A stretch of DNA of 27,102 nt from Gp6-AA40 sp032156805 (GCA_032156805.1 JALDXQ010000098.1:1-27102), one strand, 5' to 3'; numbered from the stretch's first letter, positions 1 through 7,770 are shown. The notes: generated by a model not told the origin, from the letters alone. Numbers and translations: made by a program.

Positions 1-10
1 ACCCTTCACG

Positions 11-391
11 ATGATCTTCCGCCTCCTCGCTGACGCGACCGTCGCCCTGCACCTGGCTTTCGTGCTGTTCGTGGTGGCGGGAGGTTTGCTGGTTCTGAGG
101 TGGCCTCGCATCGCCTGGGTGCATCTTCCCGCGGCCGCATGGGGCGTCTGGGTCGAGTTCGCGGGATGGATATGTCCCCTCACGCCGATGGAGAACTGGC
201 TTCGGCTGCGAGGGGGCCAGACTGGGTACACGGCGACCTTCGTCGATCAGTATCTGGTTCCCATCCTCTACCCGGCAGGGCTTTCGCGTGACATCCAGTG
301 GCTGCTTGGCGCCTTCGTCCTGGCGGCGAACGTACTGGTGTACATCGTAGTGTTGCGTCGCCGCTCCCGTCGCGGCATGAGGCAAGTCTGA
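11..391 (+). CDS. DUF2784 family membrane protein
   Basis: Small integral membrane protein of 126 residues that I recognise as DUF2784, a family of unknown function. Hydrophobic segments run at about residues 8-28, 34-54 and 96-115, with a short basic tail (RRRSRR) after the last one. Family-like features are the conserved WxxxAGWICPLTPxE-type segment near residues 47-62 and the LRxxxGxxGY stretch that follows it. The length matches the family. The ATG lies ten bases from the window edge, so upstream context is missing and no ribosome binding site can be judged. It converges on the metallo-hydrolase gene with about 20 bases between stops. No biochemical role can be assigned. Confidence 0.85.
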   Translation: MIFRLLADATVALHLAFVLFVVAGGLLVLRWPRIAWVHLPAAAWGVWVEFAGWICPLTPMENWLRLRGGQTGYTATFVDQYLVPILYPAGLSRDIQWLLGAFVLAANVLVYIVVLRRRSRRGMRQV

Positions 392-412
392 CGGCGATCG
401 GCTGGGAGTGAA

Positions 413-1261
413 CTACTGGAGCTCCTTGATCAGGCCGTCCAGACTGACCTTGACGTGGAGATCGGCGAAGTGAAAGTCGCTTCGCAACATCTTTTCGATC
501 TCTGGCCGGCTTCGCTTCTGGGCCACCATATCGTGGACCTTGGTACGAAGTGACATCGTGCTGTCCCGGAATTTCTGCAACTCCTGTTTCGTGGTCACGG
601 CGCCATGCCCGGGCACGACCGCATCGAAGTCGAGTTTGAGCGCGCCTTCGACCGTTGTCGTCCACTCGACGGCGCTGCCACCACCGGCGTAATCCACGAG
701 CTGTGGCGTGGCATCGCCGAATGTAAACATATCGCCCATCGCCAGGACGCGGTGATCGGGGAAGAGCACGACGACGTCGCCGTCAGTGTGAGCGCGGCCC
801 AGGTAGTGCACCTCGATGCGTTTGCCACCGACATACAGACGGAGCCGATTCTCGAGCGTGACGTTCGGCAGGCCGGGCATCTTTGTCTCGACCATCTTGC
901 GGCGCGCCGCCTCTGACGCGACCACGTGCGCGTTGAGCGCCTGAAGCTTCGCGTTCCCGCCGCTGTGGTCGCCATGAAAATGCGTGTTGATCACGTACTT
1001 CACCGGCTGGCTGGTGACCTTCTTCAGCTGCGCCATGATGTTGTCGTGATCGATCTCGAACTTGTCGTCGACGAGGACGACGCCCTCGCTGGTGATGAGC
1101 GCGGTCGTGTTGCCCGGGACGAAGTCGTTGTGAATGACGAACAGGTCATCTTTCACTTTCACCAGGTCGAGCTTGGCGGCCTGCTGACCGAATTGTGCGT
1201 GGACGTACGCACCAAGCAGGGCAAGCGACAGCAGCGCGACGAGGGCGGCACGCATCTTCAT
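413..1261 (-). CDS. Secreted metallo-beta-lactamase-fold hydrolase
   Basis: Exported zinc hydrolase of the metallo-beta-lactamase superfamily, 282 residues. Residues 1-22 form a Sec signal peptide ending in an A-x-A-type site before QFGQQ. The HxHxDH motif is complete (H94, H96, D98, H99), and further metal ligands are visible at H158 (GRAHTDGD), D177 (AMGDMF) and H219 (VPGHG). The GRAHTDGD segment resembles the quinoprotein-relay/SoxH-like and B3-like branch. A true beta-lactamase is possible, but the substrate cannot be read from sequence. Its ATG overlaps the stop of the upstream DUF4126 gene by one base (TGATG), which suggests translational coupling on the minus strand. Confidence 0.85.
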   Translation of the reverse strand: MKMRAALVALLSLALLGAYVHAQFGQQAAKLDLVKVKDDLFVIHNDFVPGNTTALITSEGVVLVDDKFEIDHDNIMAQLKKVTSQPVKYVINTHFHGDHSGGNAKLQALNAHVVASEAARRKMVETKMPGLPNVTLENRLRLYVGGKRIEVHYLGRAHTDGDVVVLFPDHRVLAMGDMFTFGDATPQLVDYAGGGSAVEWTTTVEGALKLDFDAVVPGHGAVTTKQELQKFRDSTMSLRTKVHDMVAQKRSRPEIEKMLRSDFHFADLHVKVSLDGLIKELQ

Positions 1262-1869
1262 CAGGGATCTCCAGCTGAAAGTGGATGGCTGATAGTACTA
1301 CGCCGCGTGAACCACCTGCGCACCGTTCGAACGATGACGGCTGCGAAAACGATGATCAGGGCAAGCAGGATCGAAGCGATGACGAGCGCCGCAATTGGAT
1401 GCTGGAGCGCCAGGTACGCGAGGCCGACCACGAAGAGATCCTCGCCGAGACTCAGGACCCAGTTGGACACCGGCTCCGGACTCGTATTCGCCACCGCGCG
1501 CGTGCTCGTTTTGGTGAGGTGACTGCTCGCGGCCACGGTGCCACCCAGCAGGGCGATCAGTCCCTCAACCGGTCCAGACGCCTCGCCCAATGTGGCGACG
1601 GCGATGAGTGCGCCACCTACCGGCCTGATTACCGTGTGTATGAGATCCCACAGCGAGTCGAGATACGGAATCTTGTCGGCGAAGAACTCGATGAGATACA
1701 TGACCACGGCCGCGCCGATCACCACGTCGTGGTTGAACATCTGGAACTGCGGCGGAAGGTCGACCCACCCGTAGCGCGCAGCCAGTCCGAGGATGGCCAC
1801 GGTGGCGTAGAGGTTCACGCCAGCCGCGAACGAAAAGCCCAGCGTGCGTCCGAGCGTGATGAGGTCCAT
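1261..1869 (-). CDS. DUF4126 family membrane protein
   Basis: Integral membrane protein of 202 residues, recognisable as DUF4126 from the N-terminal GxxxGFSFAAGVNLYATV segment, the GLAARYGWVDLPPQ motif near residues 28-42 and the FADKIPYLDSLWDLIHT motif near residues 63-80. Four to five hydrophobic stretches are present, including a strong C-terminal one at about 160-183 followed by a basic tail (RTVRRWFTRR). The molecular function of the family is not established. The stop codon overlaps the start of the secreted hydrolase, and the glycosidase gene ends 42 bases upstream, so the three may form one minus-strand transcript. Confidence 0.85.
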   Translation of the reverse strand: MDLITLGRTLGFSFAAGVNLYATVAILGLAARYGWVDLPPQFQMFNHDVVIGAAVVMYLIEFFADKIPYLDSLWDLIHTVIRPVGGALIAVATLGEASGPVEGLIALLGGTVAASSHLTKTSTRAVANTSPEPVSNWVLSLGEDLFVVGLAYLALQHPIAALVIASILLALIIVFAAVIVRTVRRWFTRRSTISHPLSAGDP

Positions 1870-1911
1870 GGCTACCTACAGTTTGACGACAGCCTGCCCC
1901 CCGGGTTCCAT

Positions 1912-2976
1912 TCAGCGCGCACGAGCGTTCACGAGCGCCGGATGCCGTCGCGCGAACGCCTGTAGCGGCGCTACGGGAATTCGCCCGTAAGCATCAGTCC
2001 CGCTGTAGCTCCACGGCCACGCGCCGGCATACCCCTCCTTCAACGCGAAATCGAGATAGTCGTCGAGGGTCGTTGGCGGCGGAACGGCACCCACCGGGTG
2101 GTGCTGCACCGCGTTACCGGGGAACTCGCCCAGCACCACCGGCTTCGACATGCCGAGTGCGGTGACAGGCATTCCGAATACATCTCCATCGCGCTTGCTG
2201 TGCCTGGTGTCAGGGTAGGAGTGTACCTGGACGAAGTCCAGTCCGAGCACCTCGTCATTCCATGCCCACAGATTGTGGAGACGAGCGGCGGCCATCGTGC
2301 TGAATGCGCGTGTATGCCGATGCACGATACCGCTGAGTGTCGTGACGAGGTCCGCCAGGGTCTCGAACCGGAGCGGTCGCGCGACGTGTCTGCTCAGGTC
2401 GCGCTCCCATTCCTCGACAACGAAGTCGGGTTCGTTCATGAACTCGAATGCGAGTATGGCCGAACCGAGATCAGCGCGCTCGCCATCCAGACCGTAGCGA
2501 CGTACGAGGGGTTCGACGATGGATCTCAGGAGCGCGTCGCGGCCGGCGTGGGTGTGCAGGATGTTTGCGCGCCCGTCAGGCAACTTCGCCTCGAGCAACA
2601 GGCCGCTCGCCGGATCGGCAATCATCTCGGGGACGCCTTCGAACATCCAGCGATGGTCGAGCAGCACGAGAACGAGCTGGATGCCGACCTCGCTCGCAAT
2701 CTCGAGCGCGGCGTCGAGGTCAGCGAAGAGGTGTGCGTCGGGGCCGGTGGGCAACCCGCGTGCGTCGTATTCGATGCCTGATCTGCCGTCAGCGAAGACG
2801 AACCAGCGAACCACTGTGAACCCGAGCGTGGCGATGTCGAAGAAGTCAAGTGCGACGGCGGGGCGTCGGGTCGACACGCCCAGATGAGAGCCCCAGACAT
2901 TGGCGCCGAAGTCCATGCCGTAGTAAACGGTGGTGCCGTCGGTTGACCAGGGGTAGTTGCAGCCGTGCCAGTACAT
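1912..2976 (-). CDS. GH5-like cellulase-family glycoside hydrolase
   Basis: Probable retaining glycoside hydrolase with a (beta/alpha)8 barrel of clan GH-A, 354 residues. Visible signatures are the N-terminal WHGCNYPW segment, GFTVVRWFVFADG near residues 52-64 (barrel strand 2), FEFMNEPDF with the general acid/base glutamate in the NEP motif, VQVHSYPDTRHS (strand 6 region) and VVLGEFPGN with the likely nucleophile glutamate. There is no signal peptide, so it should act on internal or imported oligosaccharides; the substrate (beta-glucan, mannan or other) is not deducible. The ATG is the first plausible start, but no clear Shine-Dalgarno sequence precedes it. It follows the VWA gene after a 109-base spacer that carries a compact hairpin. 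Confidence 0.75.
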   Translation of the reverse strand: MYWHGCNYPWSTDGTTVYYGMDFGANVWGSHLGVSTRRPAVALDFFDIATLGFTVVRWFVFADGRSGIEYDARGLPTGPDAHLFADLDAALEIASEVGIQLVLVLLDHRWMFEGVPEMIADPASGLLLEAKLPDGRANILHTHAGRDALLRSIVEPLVRRYGLDGERADLGSAILAFEFMNEPDFVVEEWERDLSRHVARPLRFETLADLVTTLSGIVHRHTRAFSTMAAARLHNLWAWNDEVLGLDFVQVHSYPDTRHSKRDGDVFGMPVTALGMSKPVVLGEFPGNAVQHHPVGAVPPPTTLDDYLDFALKEGYAGAWPWSYSGTDAYGRIPVAPLQAFARRHPALVNARAR

Positions 2977-3036
2977 CAGGGAGCCGGTCGTCCGCGGGGT
3001 TCGCTTCCTGAAGTGTAGCGGCGGACGTTCAGATCG

Positions 3037-3056
3037 GCCTGGTCTGAAGACCAGGC
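3037..3056. repeat. Compact palindromic hairpin, REP-like
   Basis: A perfect 8-base-pair stem (GCCTGGTC/GACCAGGC) closes a TGAA tetraloop. Just before it lies a weaker GC-rich imperfect palindrome (about 3019-3037). It sits in the spacer between the minus-strand VWA gene and the glycosidase gene. No T-run follows on either strand, so a classical intrinsic terminator is not supported. The compact form and its position between genes fit a repetitive extragenic palindrome, or a hairpin that stabilises the transcript end, but only one clear copy is visible here. Confidence 0.5.
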
Positions 3057-3085
3057 TCTACGACGTTGTGAAAGCGGCCGTGGGG

Positions 3086-4015
3086 TTAGTCTCCGCCTGA
3101 GGAGTACCACTTCCGCGAGCGAACCCTGAGGTCGGTGTTGCGCGCGCGGATCTCGATGCGGCGCAGTCCGGCCGTCGTGCCGGGCTCGAAGGCAATCAGG
3201 TACTGGTGACGCAGCTCTTCGAGCAGCTTGTTGGTGGACTGACTGACCAGAGAGGGACTCGACGCGTAGAAGTAGTCGCCGCCCGTCGCGCGGGCGAGCT
3301 CGAACAGCGCATTGCGCTGCTCAGCGCCGCTCGGTGTCCCGGACGGGGCTAGTGGGTTCAGCTCACCCACGGCGAACACATACACCGGCACATCGATCGT
3401 GCTCGAGATCCAGGCGACTTCCTCGGGCGTGTACGAGCTTGCGTTGTCTGCACCGTCAGTGATCACCACGACGGCCCGGCGATTCTGCGTTCGATTGGCA
3501 ACGACGGCCGCCGTGCCGGCGATGGCATCGTAGATGGAAGTTGAGCCGAACGCCTTCACCTCTCCCAGACCGGAGCGAATCCGATCGAACTCCTGCGTGA
3601 ACTCGCGCAGCGTGAGGAGACGCGTATCGAAGCTCATGAGCGCCGCCAGGTCGCGGTCGCGGCGCAGGTTGGCGAGGATCATCTCGCAGATCTGTTGCGA
3701 TGACACTGTGGCCGATCCGAGCCGCATGCTGCCGCTGCCATCGACGAGCAGGGCGACGCTGGCAGGCGACTGATCGTCGGACTGCATGTCTACGATCGCT
3801 CGCTGATGCCCGGCATCGGTCACGACGAGATCCTTGGGCGTTAGCGTGCGGACCACGCGCCCCTTCTTGTCGCGCACGACAGCGGTGACCGAGACGAGGT
3901 CGATACTCGATTTGAAGGTCGCTTGTGGCTGAGCCAGCTGAGCCATCGCCAAACGAGGGTAAAACCCTGCAAGCAGGGCAAAAACGATGAGGAGCGTGGG
4001 GGGGCGATGGTCCAT
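3086..4015 (-). CDS. Secreted VWA-domain protein (acidobacterial VWFA-related type)
   Basis: Exported von Willebrand factor A protein of 309 residues. A signal peptide covers about residues 1-25 (cleavage near MAQLAQ). A short beta-rich region follows with VSVTAVVRDKKGRVV and LTPKDLVVTDAG, typical of the VWFA-related proteins abundant in Acidobacteriota. The VWA domain (about 84-290) has a complete MIDAS motif DxSxS (D92, S94, S96), a threonine loop near FGSTSIYDAI and the later TDGADN aspartate. The protein probably binds a ligand or partner outside the cytoplasm through a metal ion. The partner is unknown, and no peptidase or membrane anchor is fused. It diverges from the NTF2-like gene across a 111-base spacer. 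Confidence 0.88.
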   Translation of the reverse strand: MDHRPPTLLIVFALLAGFYPRLAMAQLAQPQATFKSSIDLVSVTAVVRDKKGRVVRTLTPKDLVVTDAGHQRAIVDMQSDDQSPASVALLVDGSGSMRLGSATVSSQQICEMILANLRRDRDLAALMSFDTRLLTLREFTQEFDRIRSGLGEVKAFGSTSIYDAIAGTAAVVANRTQNRRAVVVITDGADNASSYTPEEVAWISSTIDVPVYVFAVGELNPLAPSGTPSGAEQRNALFELARATGGDYFYASSPSLVSQSTNKLLEELRHQYLIAFEPGTTAGLRRIEIRARNTDLRVRSRKWYSSGGD

Positions 4016-4126
4016 GGTTCTTTACAACCGGTTTTACTGCGTACCTCCCTTGTCGGCCGTTGCTCTACAACACTTTAACGCTAATTCGGGCTGGGGCCGA
4101 ACGCTCAGTCAGATAGACTGCACAAG
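4016..4126. promoter_or_regulatory. Divergent promoter region, VWA gene / NTF2-like gene
   Basis: A 111-base spacer between two divergent starts, so it should hold promoters for both. Next to the VWA start is the palindrome AACCGGTT (4026-4033), flanked on the minus strand by two GTAAA repeats that could form an operator. Next to the NTF2-like start is TAGACT (4114-4119), a TANNNT-like -10 hexamer only seven bases before the ATG, which would give a leaderless or near-leaderless transcript. Neither gene shows a strong Shine-Dalgarno sequence. The presence of promoters is inferred from geometry and the exact boxes are tentative. Confidence 0.4.
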
Positions 4127-4525
4127 ATGATCCCACCGGAGACCTCGGCGGCTGGGGCTGAAGGGCTGGCCGCAGCCACCCGGGCCGTAGTGGAACGCTT
4201 CAATACGGCCTTCAATCATCACGACGTCGACGCCATCATGCACTGCATGACCGCGGATTGCATCTTTGAGAACACGCGTCCCGCGCCCGATGGGACGAAA
4301 CTCGTTGGCGAGGCGGCCGTGCGCGCGTATTGGGAGGAGTTCTTCGTGCGGTCTCCGCAGGCGCGATTCGAGACCGAAGAACTGTTCGCGACGGCCGATC
4401 GCTGCGTTGTGCGCTGGACTTACCACTGGGTCCGCGATGGCAAGCCCGGCCACGTCAGAGGGGCTGACGTCTTCCGCGTCCGCGACGGCAAAGTGGCCGA
4501 GAAGTATTCCTACGTGAAAGGGTGA
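4127..4525 (+). CDS. NTF2/SnoaL-like domain protein
   Basis: Small single-domain protein of 132 residues with the NTF2-like (SnoaL-like/DUF4440-type) cone fold. The pattern is an N-terminal helix with VVERFNTAFNHHDVDAIM, then MTADCIFENTRPAPDG, a GEAAVRAYWEEFF helix, and C-terminal strands ending in VRGADVFRVRDGKVAEKYSYVKG, all typical of the family. Members include isomerases, cyclases, hydrolases and simple ligand-binding proteins, so a reaction cannot be named. It is likely cytosolic, as no signal peptide is present. The ATG has no clear Shine-Dalgarno sequence and sits seven bases after a possible -10 box. It converges on the small exported protein gene with six bases between stops. Confidence 0.85.
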   Translation: MIPPETSAAGAEGLAAATRAVVERFNTAFNHHDVDAIMHCMTADCIFENTRPAPDGTKLVGEAAVRAYWEEFFVRSPQARFETEELFATADRCVVRWTYHWVRDGKPGHVRGADVFRVRDGKVAEKYSYVKG

Positions 4526-4531
4526 CGCGAC

Positions 4532-4966
4532 TCAGGGTTCCAGCCGGGGCTCGTCCCCGTCCGCTTCGGCCGGGACTTCGGAGGCCTGCCAGGACAACCT
4601 GACGCGTTCGTCAGGTGTGTCCCAGTGAACCTCGACCCGCTGGCTTGGCCACCGCACCTCGTATCGACGCGGCAGGGCTCGAGCCTCGGCCGGTCGCGCC
4701 GGGCGTGGGCGCGGGGACGCTGGCTTTTTCGTTTCCTCGACGGAACGCACCGCCGCCGCAATTGCGGCCGCCACGGTCTCGGTCGTTGCCACCGGCGGTT
4801 TGGCCGCTTCCGGGGTTTTTGCGTCCGCGGTCCTTGGTCTTGCCTTTCGAATGATGCCGTGGGTCGGCTTTTCGGGGTCCGTCTGAGCCGGATGTGTCGC
4901 CTGCGCGAAGATCGTCGTCACGCTGCAGACCAGGGCGATCATGACGGCAAGAGAGGTGCGCAGCAT
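4532..4966 (-). CDS. Small exported Pro/Ala/Arg-rich protein of unknown function
   Basis: I do not recognise a family. The 144-residue product has a convincing signal peptide (about residues 1-22, ending TTIFAQ). A low-complexity region rich in Ala, Pro, Lys and Arg follows at about 25-95, then a short segment with alternating charged and aromatic residues (YEVRWPSQRVEVHW and VRLSW, about 101-128) that could form a few beta strands, and an acidic tail. Three bases separate its start from the stop of the carbonic anhydrase gene, so the two are almost certainly co-transcribed and probably translationally coupled. The linker-like composition suggests an extended spacer to a small binding module, but this is inference. 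Confidence 0.7.
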   Translation of the reverse strand: MLRTSLAVMIALVCSVTTIFAQATHPAQTDPEKPTHGIIRKARPRTADAKTPEAAKPPVATTETVAAAIAAAVRSVEETKKPASPRPRPARPAEARALPRRYEVRWPSQRVEVHWDTPDERVRLSWQASEVPAEADGDEPRLEP

Positions 4967-4969
4967 CTC

Positions 4970-5680
4970 TCAGCGCCGTTCGCCGCGCGGTGCGGCACTG
5001 TCGGGGCGCACCATCTCCGAGAACAGGACCTTTCCGCTCACGAGCTCGTAGTACGCGCCAACCACCCCAAGCTTCCCCGTATCCACGAGCCTTTGCAGTG
5101 TGGGACTTCCCGTCATCGCATCGTTGATGACCTGTTCGACGTTGGCCAGGATCAGATCTCTGATCTCCTCGCGCTCCTGCCTGGGTTGACGCCGAGCGGC
5201 CCGGATCGCCTTGAGGAGATAGGTCATGTTTGCGCTCGTGCCTTCATCCTTCGCCTGCGCTGCCGCGGTGATGGCATCGCATGACTCATGACCCATCACG
5301 ACGAGCAGCGGAATGTGCAGCTGTTCGGCGCCGTACTCCAGCGTTGCCAGAATCGCCTTGTCGACGACCTCGCCGGCAGTGCGGATGACGAACAGATCAC
5401 CAAGCCCGGCATTGAAGACATGCTCGGGCGGCACTCGAGAGTCCGCGCATGACAGAACCATCGCGGTCGGCCGCTGACCGGCGGCCAGCTCCTGCCGTCG
5501 ATTCACGCTGAGTGATATCGGGGACGAAGCATTCCGGACGAAGCGATCGTTGCCTGCCTTCAGCAGCCCTAGCGCTGCCTGAGGCGTGTAGGTCTCGCCC
5601 GCGCCATCCGCTCCCGCAACCACCAGCACCGCTGCAAACACTATCGTTGCAACAGCCGCTACTCGAACCCTGACAGTCAT
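4970..5680 (-). CDS. Exported beta-class carbonic anhydrase
   Basis: Zinc enzyme interconverting CO2 and bicarbonate, 236 residues with the start chosen here. The beta-class signatures are intact: CADSRVPPE with the Cys, Asp and Arg of the zinc/dyad motif, IRTAGEVV, and the second zinc pair in VVMGHESCDAI (HxxC). The start at 5680 is preferred over a longer frame opening at 5776 because GGGAG lies five bases upstream and the product then opens with a Sec signal peptide (about residues 1-26, MTVRVRVAAVATIVF...). The upstream extension is Cys- and polar-rich and unlike the family. Export to the periplasm is therefore predicted. It is followed within three bases by the small exported protein gene. 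Confidence 0.9.
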   Translation of the reverse strand: MTVRVRVAAVATIVFAAVLVVAGADGAGETYTPQAALGLLKAGNDRFVRNASSPISLSVNRRQELAAGQRPTAMVLSCADSRVPPEHVFNAGLGDLFVIRTAGEVVDKAILATLEYGAEQLHIPLLVVMGHESCDAITAAAQAKDEGTSANMTYLLKAIRAARRQPRQEREEIRDLILANVEQVINDAMTGSPTLQRLVDTGKLGVVGAYYELVSGKVLFSEMVRPDSAAPRGERR

Positions 5681-5813
5681 CGACACTCCCGCCGTAGGAA
5701 CACCAGTCTGGAGATCGACCTGGCGCGACAAATCTTGAACTTTCACGCATTTGCACCGCGACGAGGCTGCTCGCACCCTCCCCGACGCTCACAACATCGG
5801 GAAGAGCCGGCGA

Positions 5814-6773
5814 TCACTGTTGCTGTTGCCGCGCCAGGTCGCCATCTCCCGCCGGCTCGAACGGCTCGCGCATGGCCCAGGTCGTGAACGGCGGGAGGTC
5901 GTTCGACAGTGGTGAGACCGCCGGGCCGACGGCAACCGACACGCTGAGCTCGCTCCGAACGGACGTCACTCCCTTGAACACACCGCGCGTCGGGGGAACG
6001 TCTGCGTAATCCCGTCCAATCGCGACGCGGATGTGCCGGTCATCCGCGATCAGGTTGTTCGTCGGATCGAGACCAATCCAACCGAGGTCGGGCAGCAACA
6101 CCTCGACCCACGCGTGAGTGGCGCCACCGGTCGAGCGTTCGTGGCTGTCCGTCGTTTGAAAGAGATATCCGCTCACGTATCGTGCCGGGATGCCGAGTGG
6201 ACGCACGAGACTCAGGAAAATGTGGGCGAAGTCCTGACAGACACCCTTGCGGGTCTCGAGCGCCTCATCGATGGGGGAGTCGACGCGCGTGCTGCGAGGG
6301 CTGTACTCGAAGCGGGCGTACATCTCCCCCATCAGGCGGCGCACCGCGACGAGCGGATCGTTGCCGCGCTCGACGCCGAACTCGCGCCGCAGACTCTCCA
6401 CTGCCGGGGTTTCCTTCGCGAACGCACTGGGTGACAGGTACTCCCACCACTGCCCGGACGTAGCCATCGCGTCGACGCGAGTCCACGCGGCTGGTCCTAG
6501 GCGATGCGGTAGAGGGCGCATCGCCTGACACTCGACCAGCGCTTCCGCCGACACCGTGAGCCGGGAGTGGCGGCCGGGGATGTTGAAGTGATGGATGACG
6601 TTGTGGTCGTGATCGCGGTAGGTCATGACGCGCGACGACGGATTGGTCAGCAGTGAAAACTGAAAACAGCGCTGGAAGTTGTCCGTGCGCGGCTGCATGC
6701 GAGCCTCCATCACGCTCTCGGTGATGGGCGACTCGTACGTGAAGCGTGTGACGTGCCGGATGGAGTAGCGCAT
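5814..6773 (-). CDS. Transglutaminase-like cysteine protease, alpha-E/ATP-grasp associated
   Basis: Transglutaminase-fold protein of 319 residues. The N-terminal beta-sandwich (about 1-82, opening MRYSIRHVTRFTYESPITES) is the bacterial transglutaminase N-terminal domain. The core follows with a full triad: C179 in KGVCQDFAH, H220 in GATHAWVEV and D236 in GLDPTNN. No signal peptide is present. Bacterial members mostly act as amide-cleaving or transpeptidating cysteine enzymes. It is the third member of the conserved set with the alpha-E and circularly permuted ATP-grasp genes directly upstream, in which it is thought to process the product or substrate of the ATP-grasp ligase. The tail is Gln-rich (QQQQ). 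Its leader contains degenerate GGCTC words. Confidence 0.92.
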   Translation of the reverse strand: MRYSIRHVTRFTYESPITESVMEARMQPRTDNFQRCFQFSLLTNPSSRVMTYRDHDHNVIHHFNIPGRHSRLTVSAEALVECQAMRPLPHRLGPAAWTRVDAMATSGQWWEYLSPSAFAKETPAVESLRREFGVERGNDPLVAVRRLMGEMYARFEYSPRSTRVDSPIDEALETRKGVCQDFAHIFLSLVRPLGIPARYVSGYLFQTTDSHERSTGGATHAWVEVLLPDLGWIGLDPTNNLIADDRHIRVAIGRDYADVPPTRGVFKGVTSVRSELSVSVAVGPAVSPLSNDLPPFTTWAMREPFEPAGDGDLARQQQQ

Positions 6774-6781
6774 GATCTGCT

Positions 6782-6807
6782 GGCTCTAGGCTCTGGGCTG
6801 TCGGCTC
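6782..6807. repeat. Degenerate GGCTC-word array, single arm
   Basis: Three GGCTC words (6782-6786, 6789-6793, 6803-6807) and a GGGCTG variant between them fill half of the 52-base spacer between the alpha-E and transglutaminase genes. It resembles the tandem-word arms in four other spacers of this window but has no obvious inverted arm. It lies just upstream of the transglutaminase start on the minus strand, where a Shine-Dalgarno sequence would be expected; none is evident. Confidence 0.5.
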
Positions 6808-6825
6808 AGGATGCGAACTTCCCAC

Positions 6826-7770
6826 TCACGCTGGCAATGCAGTCTCAATCGGATACGAGACGTAACTCTGGTGCACGGCGGCGTGGATCTGGCTGCACTG
6901 CCGATTGATGTTCAGCAGGTACGCCTGCGGGTCTTCGCTCAGGATCTCGTCCACTTGTGCGTACTCGAGCGAGGCGCGAAGGCGCCCGGCGAGCCGCTCG
7001 GCGCGGCCCCCGGTGCGAGAGCTGTATCCGGCCAGCGTGCGGAGCCCCGCTTCGAGCCGCACGGCAGAGAAGCGGACCGAGCGCGGAAACTCCGGGTTGA
7101 GCAGGAGGAACTCGGTGACCCGTCCGGCGCGAACATCGGCCGTGTAGTAGCGGCAGTACGCTTCGAGCGCGGAGCAGGCATTCAGCAGTGTGACCCACTC
7201 CACCTGGTCGCGCGGCTCTGGCATGTCCCCGCCGGTGCCCTCGGGCACGAAGAGCGTCAGGAGAGAAGCCGTGGCGCTCGACCGTTCCAGGAACTTGCCG
7301 ACCTGCAGGTATTGCCAGCCCTCGCCATGTCCCATCGTTCCGTCGGTGATGCCCTTGAAGAGACGAACGCCGTCGATGACGGCGCGGGAGACGTGATGGA
7401 TGCGCGCGCCCCACGAACCCTCCTCGCGCATCTGCTTGACCAGCAGATAGAGTTCGTTGAGCTGCTGCCACATCGCGGAGCTGATCTCTTCGCGGACCTG
7501 GCGGGCGTTTTCGCGCGCGGCTGTGACGCACGAGACCACGGAGCTTCCGTTGGTGAGGTCGAACAAGGCCCCACCCGCCAGTGACGGCAGCCCCTCTGAT
7601 GCGGCCTCCAGCCCGACGCTTTGATACAAGCGCTCGACGGCGGAGCCGGTGGAGGCTGCACGGCCGAGACCGCTGTCGACCGCCACATCGGCGAGACGCG
7701 CCGTGTGTTCGGCGCGCTCGAGATAGCGGCTGATCCAGTAGAGAGAATCGGCGACGCGCGACAGCAGCAT
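6826..7770 (-). CDS. Alpha-E domain protein (DUF403)
   Basis: All-alpha protein of 314 residues, the length of the alpha-E (DUF403) family. The diagnostic N-terminus is present: LSRVADSLYWISRYLERAEH, with the RYxERAEHxAR helix at about 15-26. Also typical are VREEISSAMWQQLNELY near 92-108, the FLERSSATASLL helix and a C-terminal helix pair ending with YVSYPIE. The family is always found beside the circularly permuted ATP-grasp ligase, often as a fusion, and is thought to be its partner; no reaction of its own is established. It starts 26 bases after the ATP-grasp stop, with an ACGGAG-like ribosome site before the ATG, so the two are co-transcribed. Confidence 0.93.
   Translation of the reverse strand: MLLSRVADSLYWISRYLERAEHTARLADVAVDSGLGRAASTGSAVERLYQSVGLEAASEGLPSLAGGALFDLTNGSSVVSCVTAARENARQVREEISSAMWQQLNELYLLVKQMREEGSWGARIHHVSRAVIDGVRLFKGITDGTMGHGEGWQYLQVGKFLERSSATASLLTLFVPEGTGGDMPEPRDQVEWVTLLNACSALEAYCRYYTADVRAGRVTEFLLLNPEFPRSVRFSAVRLEAGLRTLAGYSSRTGGRAERLAGRLRASLEYAQVDEILSEDPQAYLLNINRQCSQIHAAVHQSYVSYPIETALPA

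Noticed and set aside
1285..1965. Plus-strand open frame opposite the DUF4126 gene
   Set aside because: Highly charged Arg/His/Asp-rich translation without hydrophobic core; the opposite strand encodes a recognisable membrane protein.
3965..3978. Palindrome CCCTGC-AA-GCAGGG near the start of the VWA gene
   Set aside because: It lies inside the signal-peptide codons (LLAGF) and is explained by coding sequence; no regulatory reading can be supported.
5681..5776. Longer start of the carbonic anhydrase
   Set aside because: The 32 added residues are polar and Cys-containing and would bury the signal peptide; a good GGGAG site supports the start at 5680.
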